Shown one piece after another: positions 5,300-8,125 of a stretch of DNA of 8,125 nucleotides. The DNA is from B73-G16 sp964448445. Its GTDB lineage: Bacteria; Desulfobacterota; B13-G15. Within the stretch, counting starts at the first letter, position 1, and each line of letters begins with the position of its first letter. The translations under genes were made by a program, and so were the position numbers. The stretch is taken from positions 1 through 8,125 of the forward strand of contig CAYVAU010000059.1 of NCBI GenBank assembly GCA_964448445.1, in the 5' to 3' direction. A model generated the notes under the pieces. The model was not told the origin of the DNA. It worked only from the letters and a program-made list of their open reading frames with translations, and did no database searches.

Positions 5300-6998
5300 G
5301 AAACCCTGTCTTCCTCCTCTTTGCCTCTTTTTCCTGTTTTCTGCGTTCCTCTTCGCGTATCTCCCTCCGGAGGAGTTTGCCCACCTTTGATTTGGGCAGC
5401 GAATCCCTGAACTCGATGTAATGGGGGACCTTGTAAGGAGCGAGACGTTCCCTGCACCACCTTATCAGTTCCGCTGCCCCCACCCCCTTGGCATCCTCCT
5501 TGAGCACCACGATGGCCTTGATCCTTTCCCCCACCCTCGGATCGGGCACTCCCACGACACAGGCCCCTATTACGGTCGGATGATCCTGAAGTACGGCCTC
5601 CACCTCGGAGGCAGATACGCGGTAGGCCTTGTATTTGATGATATCGGCGGTGCGCTCCACATATTCTATCTGCCCTTGCTGATCAAGCCGCACAAAGTCT
5701 CCCATCCTGTAGTAAATGCGCCCTCTGCGCTCCACATAGGAGCGCTCGGTCTCCTCGGGCTTGCGCCAGTAACTCTTTATCGTGTAAGGAGAGGAAACCA
5801 GAAGCTCTCCCACCTCTCCAGGTCCCACCGGTTCGAGGGTTTCCGGGTCACAGACCTCGCAGATCCTGGACCTCAAAGGATATCCCACATTGGTGGGGGA
5901 GGGTTCGCGGTCGAGGCGACTGTAGCTGACGTGGCCTGCCTCCGTGGAGCCGTAAACCTGGTAGATGGGGATGCCGAAGCGTTCTCGCCAACGCCTGAAC
6001 ACCTCCACAGGCAACACATCTCCTCCGCAATAACAGTAGCGCAGCGAACTCAGGTCGTAGAATTCCAGGCGGTCATTTTCCAGGATCATCCTGTAGAGGG
6101 CCGGCACCCCGAGCATCCAGCGAACACGATAGCGCCCAATGGCTGCCAGGATCGCATCCACCTGAGGTTGGGGCATGAGGACTACGGTGTTTCCGAAGTT
6201 AAGGCCGAAGGCGATGGCGAAACCCTTGGCCATGATGTGGAAGAGGGGATTGACCATTATCAGGACATCCTCCCCCTCCCTGATGTGGCCTGCTGCCACC
6301 TCCTCCATGATGTCCCTTATGTAGGAGACCTCTCCCATGTGGTTTCCCGGCACCCCCTTTGGGAAACCCGTGGTCCCTCCTGTGTACATGATGTAAGCGA
6401 GGTCATACCAGGGATCTATCCGGACCTCCGGCGGCCGGGGAGGGCACTTGAGGAGGTCCCCGAAGCGGTAAACCTCCTTTTGCCTCCTCACCTTCCCCGA
6501 AGGGATCTTGTCGAAGAGACGACCTATGAGCCTCTTATACATCGGCAGGAGTTCGGCAAGGTTGGTGACGATCACCCTCTTTAAGGGCGTTTTCCGCAGG
6601 ACCTCCTCCACATAGCCGTAGTTGGTGTCCAGGCACAGCAGGGTTTCCACCTCCGCATCCCTGATCATGTATTCAATTTCAAAGGCGGTGTAGATGGGGG
6701 AGACCGGAACGACCACTGCCCCTATCTTGTTTATGGCGAAGTTGGCGATCAACCACTGGGGGCAGTTGGGAATGTAAAGCATGATTCTGTCGCCATGTCC
6801 AACTCCCAGCTCGTAGAGGGCCGTTGCAAAGCGATCAATCAGTTCCTTTAGGCGTTTGTAGGTGAAGACCTCACCGAGGTAGATCACAGCTGGTCTATCG
6901 GGATACCTCTGGCAAATCGCTTCGAAACGACTGAAGGTATATTCGTCCTCAGAATGATCTATTTCCATCCCTTCCAACGCATATGGCCTCTCATCCAT
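5235..6998 (-). CDS. AMP-dependent acyl-CoA synthetase/ligase
   Basis: A 587-residue member of the adenylate-forming (ANL) family. It activates a carboxylic acid with ATP to an acyl-adenylate and transfers it to CoA. The core motifs are in order: phosphate-binding loop YTGGTTGFPKGV (205-216), YGSTEAG (349-355), YRMGDF with Asp434, ERTADIIKYKAYRVSASEVE (448-467) around the hinge, and the C-terminal PKSKVGK (535-541), with Lys541 as the expected adenylation lysine. Substrate is not decided by these motifs; fatty, branched-chain or aromatic acids are possible. The start has AGGAG seven bases upstream and is 10 bases after the livF stop. The family fold ends near residue 545; the charged tail (EEERRKQEKEAKRRK and beyond) is extra, and its last part runs through the start of the Fis-like gene in another frame. 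Co-location with livG and livF suggests it acts on what that transporter imports. Confidence 0.95.
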   Translation of the reverse strand: MDERPYALEGMEIDHSEDEYTFSRFEAICQRYPDRPAVIYLGEVFTYKRLKELIDRFATALYELGVGHGDRIMLYIPNCPQWLIANFAINKIGAVVVPVSPIYTAFEIEYMIRDAEVETLLCLDTNYGYVEEVLRKTPLKRVIVTNLAELLPMYKRLIGRLFDKIPSGKVRRQKEVYRFGDLLKCPPRPPEVRIDPWYDLAYIMYTGGTTGFPKGVPGNHMGEVSYIRDIMEEVAAGHIREGEDVLIMVNPLFHIMAKGFAIAFGLNFGNTVVLMPQPQVDAILAAIGRYRVRWMLGVPALYRMILENDRLEFYDLSSLRYCYCGGDVLPVEVFRRWRERFGIPIYQVYGSTEAGHVSYSRLDREPSPTNVGYPLRSRICEVCDPETLEPVGPGEVGELLVSSPYTIKSYWRKPEETERSYVERRGRIYYRMGDFVRLDQQGQIEYVERTADIIKYKAYRVSASEVEAVLQDHPTVIGACVVGVPDPRVGERIKAIVVLKEDAKGVGAAELIRWCRERLAPYKVPHYIEFRDSLPKSKVGKLLRREIREEERRKQEKEAKRRKTGFHDRCTSQEPEGGQKGVHPQGP

Positions 6999-7008
6999 TT
7001 TCCTGCTC

Positions 7009-7758
7009 CTAAATTCCGAAATAGGCGGCCTTTACATCGGGATTATCGAGTAATTGCTGTCCACTTCCCTCCAGCACCGCGGCACCATTCTCCAGAATGT
7101 AGGCGTAATCCACTATGGGCAGAACCGGTCTCGCATACTGTTCTGTCACCACTATGGTGATGCCCTTCTCCCGCCTGATGTCCTCGATGGCCTCGATCAC
7201 CACAGACTGCATCTGGGGGCTTAAGCCCAAAAGGGGTTCATCAAGGAGCAACAGCCTGGGTTGGGCCATAAGGGCCCTGCCTATGGCCAGCATTTGCTGT
7301 TCGCCTCCGCTTAGGAACCCCCCCGGACGGTCCTTTAAGCGTTCAAGCTGGGGAAAGAGGGAAAAGACGAACTCTAGGGTTTGCTTGGCTTGCTGTGGGG
7401 TGGCCAGGTATGCTCCAATTTTCAAATTTTCCAGCACACTGGACTCGGGGAAGATGCGTCGCCTTTCGGGACAGAGGATGATTCCGCGTCTCGCCCGCTC
7501 ATGGGGTTTCATATGGGAGATGTCTTCTCCTTGGTAGGAAAGTTCCCCGAATATCGAGATGCGCTCACCGCCGCGCATCTCCTCCTTTCGTTTTTTATCT
7601 AGGATGATCCCCGAAAGGGTGTACATAAGGGTGGACTTGCCGGCGCTGTTGGCCCCAAACACCCCCACGATCTGTCCTTCCTGGACACGGAGGCTCACAT
7701 TGTTGAGGGCGAGCATGTTCTCGTAAAAGACCATGAGACCACGGGCCTCAAGCATCAT
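7009..7758 (-). CDS. livF: Liv-type ABC transporter ATP-binding protein
   Basis: One of the two ATPases of a branched-chain amino acid-type (HAAT) importer, on the cytosolic face of the membrane with LivG and permeases LivH and LivM. The 249 residues include Walker A GANSAGKST (35-43, with Ser where Gly is usual), the region CPERRRIFPESSVLENL (96-112), the signature LSGGEQQM (149-156) and Walker B LLLLDEP with Glu174; TEQ (205-207) is in the switch position, as in LivF proteins. A charged stretch of roughly 14 residues after Walker A (around 52-66, DKKRKEEMRGGER) appears extra compared with E. coli LivF as I remember it. The start overlaps the livG stop (ATGA); a second ATG follows at once at 7755, so either may be used, with GGAG just upstream. 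Next to an acyl-CoA ligase, the cargo may be a carboxylate and not an amino acid. Confidence 0.92.
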   Translation of the reverse strand: MMLEARGLMVFYENMLALNNVSLRVQEGQIVGVFGANSAGKSTLMYTLSGIILDKKRKEEMRGGERISIFGELSYQGEDISHMKPHERARRGIILCPERRRIFPESSVLENLKIGAYLATPQQAKQTLEFVFSLFPQLERLKDRPGGFLSGGEQQMLAIGRALMAQPRLLLLDEPLLGLSPQMQSVVIEAIEDIRREKGITIVVTEQYARPVLPIVDYAYILENGAAVLEGSGQQLLDNPDVKAAYFGI

Positions 7759-8125
7759 ATCCTCTCCGAACCCAGATAGGCCTCTTTGACCCGTGGGTCC
7801 TCCACCACCTCTTCCGGGATTCCCTCGGTGACCTTCACCCCGTAATTCAAGACCATGACCCTGTCTGCCACCTTGAAGAGCTCCCTCAGGCGGTGCTCTA
7901 TCATCACGAGGGTAACCCCTCCTTCGCGCAATTTCTCCACTAAGGGCACCATGCTGGCCACCTCGCTCATGCTCAGTCCGGAGAAGACCTCATCGCATAT
8001 GATCATCTCGGGCCTCAAAGCCATGCACCTGGCAAGTTCCAACCTCTTGAGGTATCCGGTGGGAAGGGCCGAGGCGGGTTTATAAGGCACATAGGATTCG
8101 CGCTCAAACCCTATTTCCTCTAGGA
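7755..8125 (-). CDS. livG: Liv-type ABC transporter ATP-binding protein, C-terminal part (5' end outside window)
   Basis: The frame stays open to the window edge, so 122 residues of about 250 are seen and Walker A is outside. Visible are the signature-region helix (LPTGYLKRLELARCMAL), Walker B MIICDE with the catalytic Glu at about 7989-7991, the D-loop area SGLSMSEV, the switch motif IEH, and a LivG-like tail ending VVEDPRVKEAYLGSERI. The signature departs from LSGGQ: it reads LPTGYLK, keeping only one Gly. LivG-like proteins vary here, so this is not proof of inactivity. The partner LivF, with a canonical signature, begins within its stop codon, and the two should pair in one transporter. 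Binding-protein and permease genes would be expected upstream of this gene, beyond the window. A GTG at 8090 is an internal codon and not the start, because homologous sequence continues before it. Confidence 0.9.
   Translation of the reverse strand, partial: LEEIGFERESYVPYKPASALPTGYLKRLELARCMALRPEMIICDEVFSGLSMSEVASMVPLVEKLREGGVTLVMIEHRLRELFKVADRVMVLNYGVKVTEGIPEEVVEDPRVKEAYLGSERI

Noticed and set aside
5421..6584. A 387-codon open frame on the + strand
   Set aside because: It lies wholly opposite the acyl-CoA ligase, whose motifs are all intact; the + strand peptide is rich in His, Pro and Gly, as expected of an antisense shadow in a GC-rich gene.

Overview
The window looks like chromosomal DNA from a bacterium of the anaerobic, deltaproteobacterial (Desulfobacterota-like) kind. 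This is an inference from content only. It combines nucleotide biosynthesis genes, an NtrC-type two-component pair, and a Liv-type ABC transporter linked to an acyl-CoA ligase. Arginine is read mostly from AGG, isoleucine often from ATA, and genes are packed with overlapping ends, which would suit a thermophile or a related lineage. No ribosomal marker is present to fix the taxonomy.

Layout. (1) Bases 1-1884, + strand: the C-terminal third of purF (Fe-S type amidophosphoribosyltransferase), pyrE (orotate phosphoribosyltransferase) and an alpha/beta hydrolase, spaced by 2 bases and then overlapping, so probably one transcript. (2) Bases 1885-2262: a 378-base stretch without a convincing gene. 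It begins with a 22-codon signal-peptide-like ORF coupled to the hydrolase stop, is rich in potential RNA structure (a tentative 6S-RNA-like fold at 1910-2106), and ends in a plausible sigma-70-type promoter placed almost on top of the next start codon. (3) Bases 2263-5105, + strand: a soluble sensor histidine kinase (RsbRD-N-like, PAS, HisKA, HATPase_c) overlapping by one base a sigma-54-dependent NtrC-family response regulator (REC, AAA+, Fis HTH). (4) Bases 5108-8125, - strand, read right to left: partial livG, livF, an AMP-dependent acyl-CoA ligase and a 63-residue stand-alone Fis-type HTH protein. These form a tight run with a 4-base overlap, a 10-base gap and a 65-base overlap.

How the parts fit. 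PurF and PyrE both use PRPP and supply purine and pyrimidine synthesis. The kinase and regulator are a cognate pair that should switch on sigma-54 promoters, but no target promoter was recognised here. The minus-strand operon reads as uptake followed by CoA activation of a small carboxylic or aromatic acid, with a miniature Fis-type DNA-binding protein at its end. That mini-protein meets the NtrC-like gene tail to tail with two bases between stop codons, and its sequence resembles the C-terminal HTH of that regulator. This junction and the structured gap at 1885-2262 are the parts most worth a second look. I did not find a clearly new defence, mobile or metabolic system.
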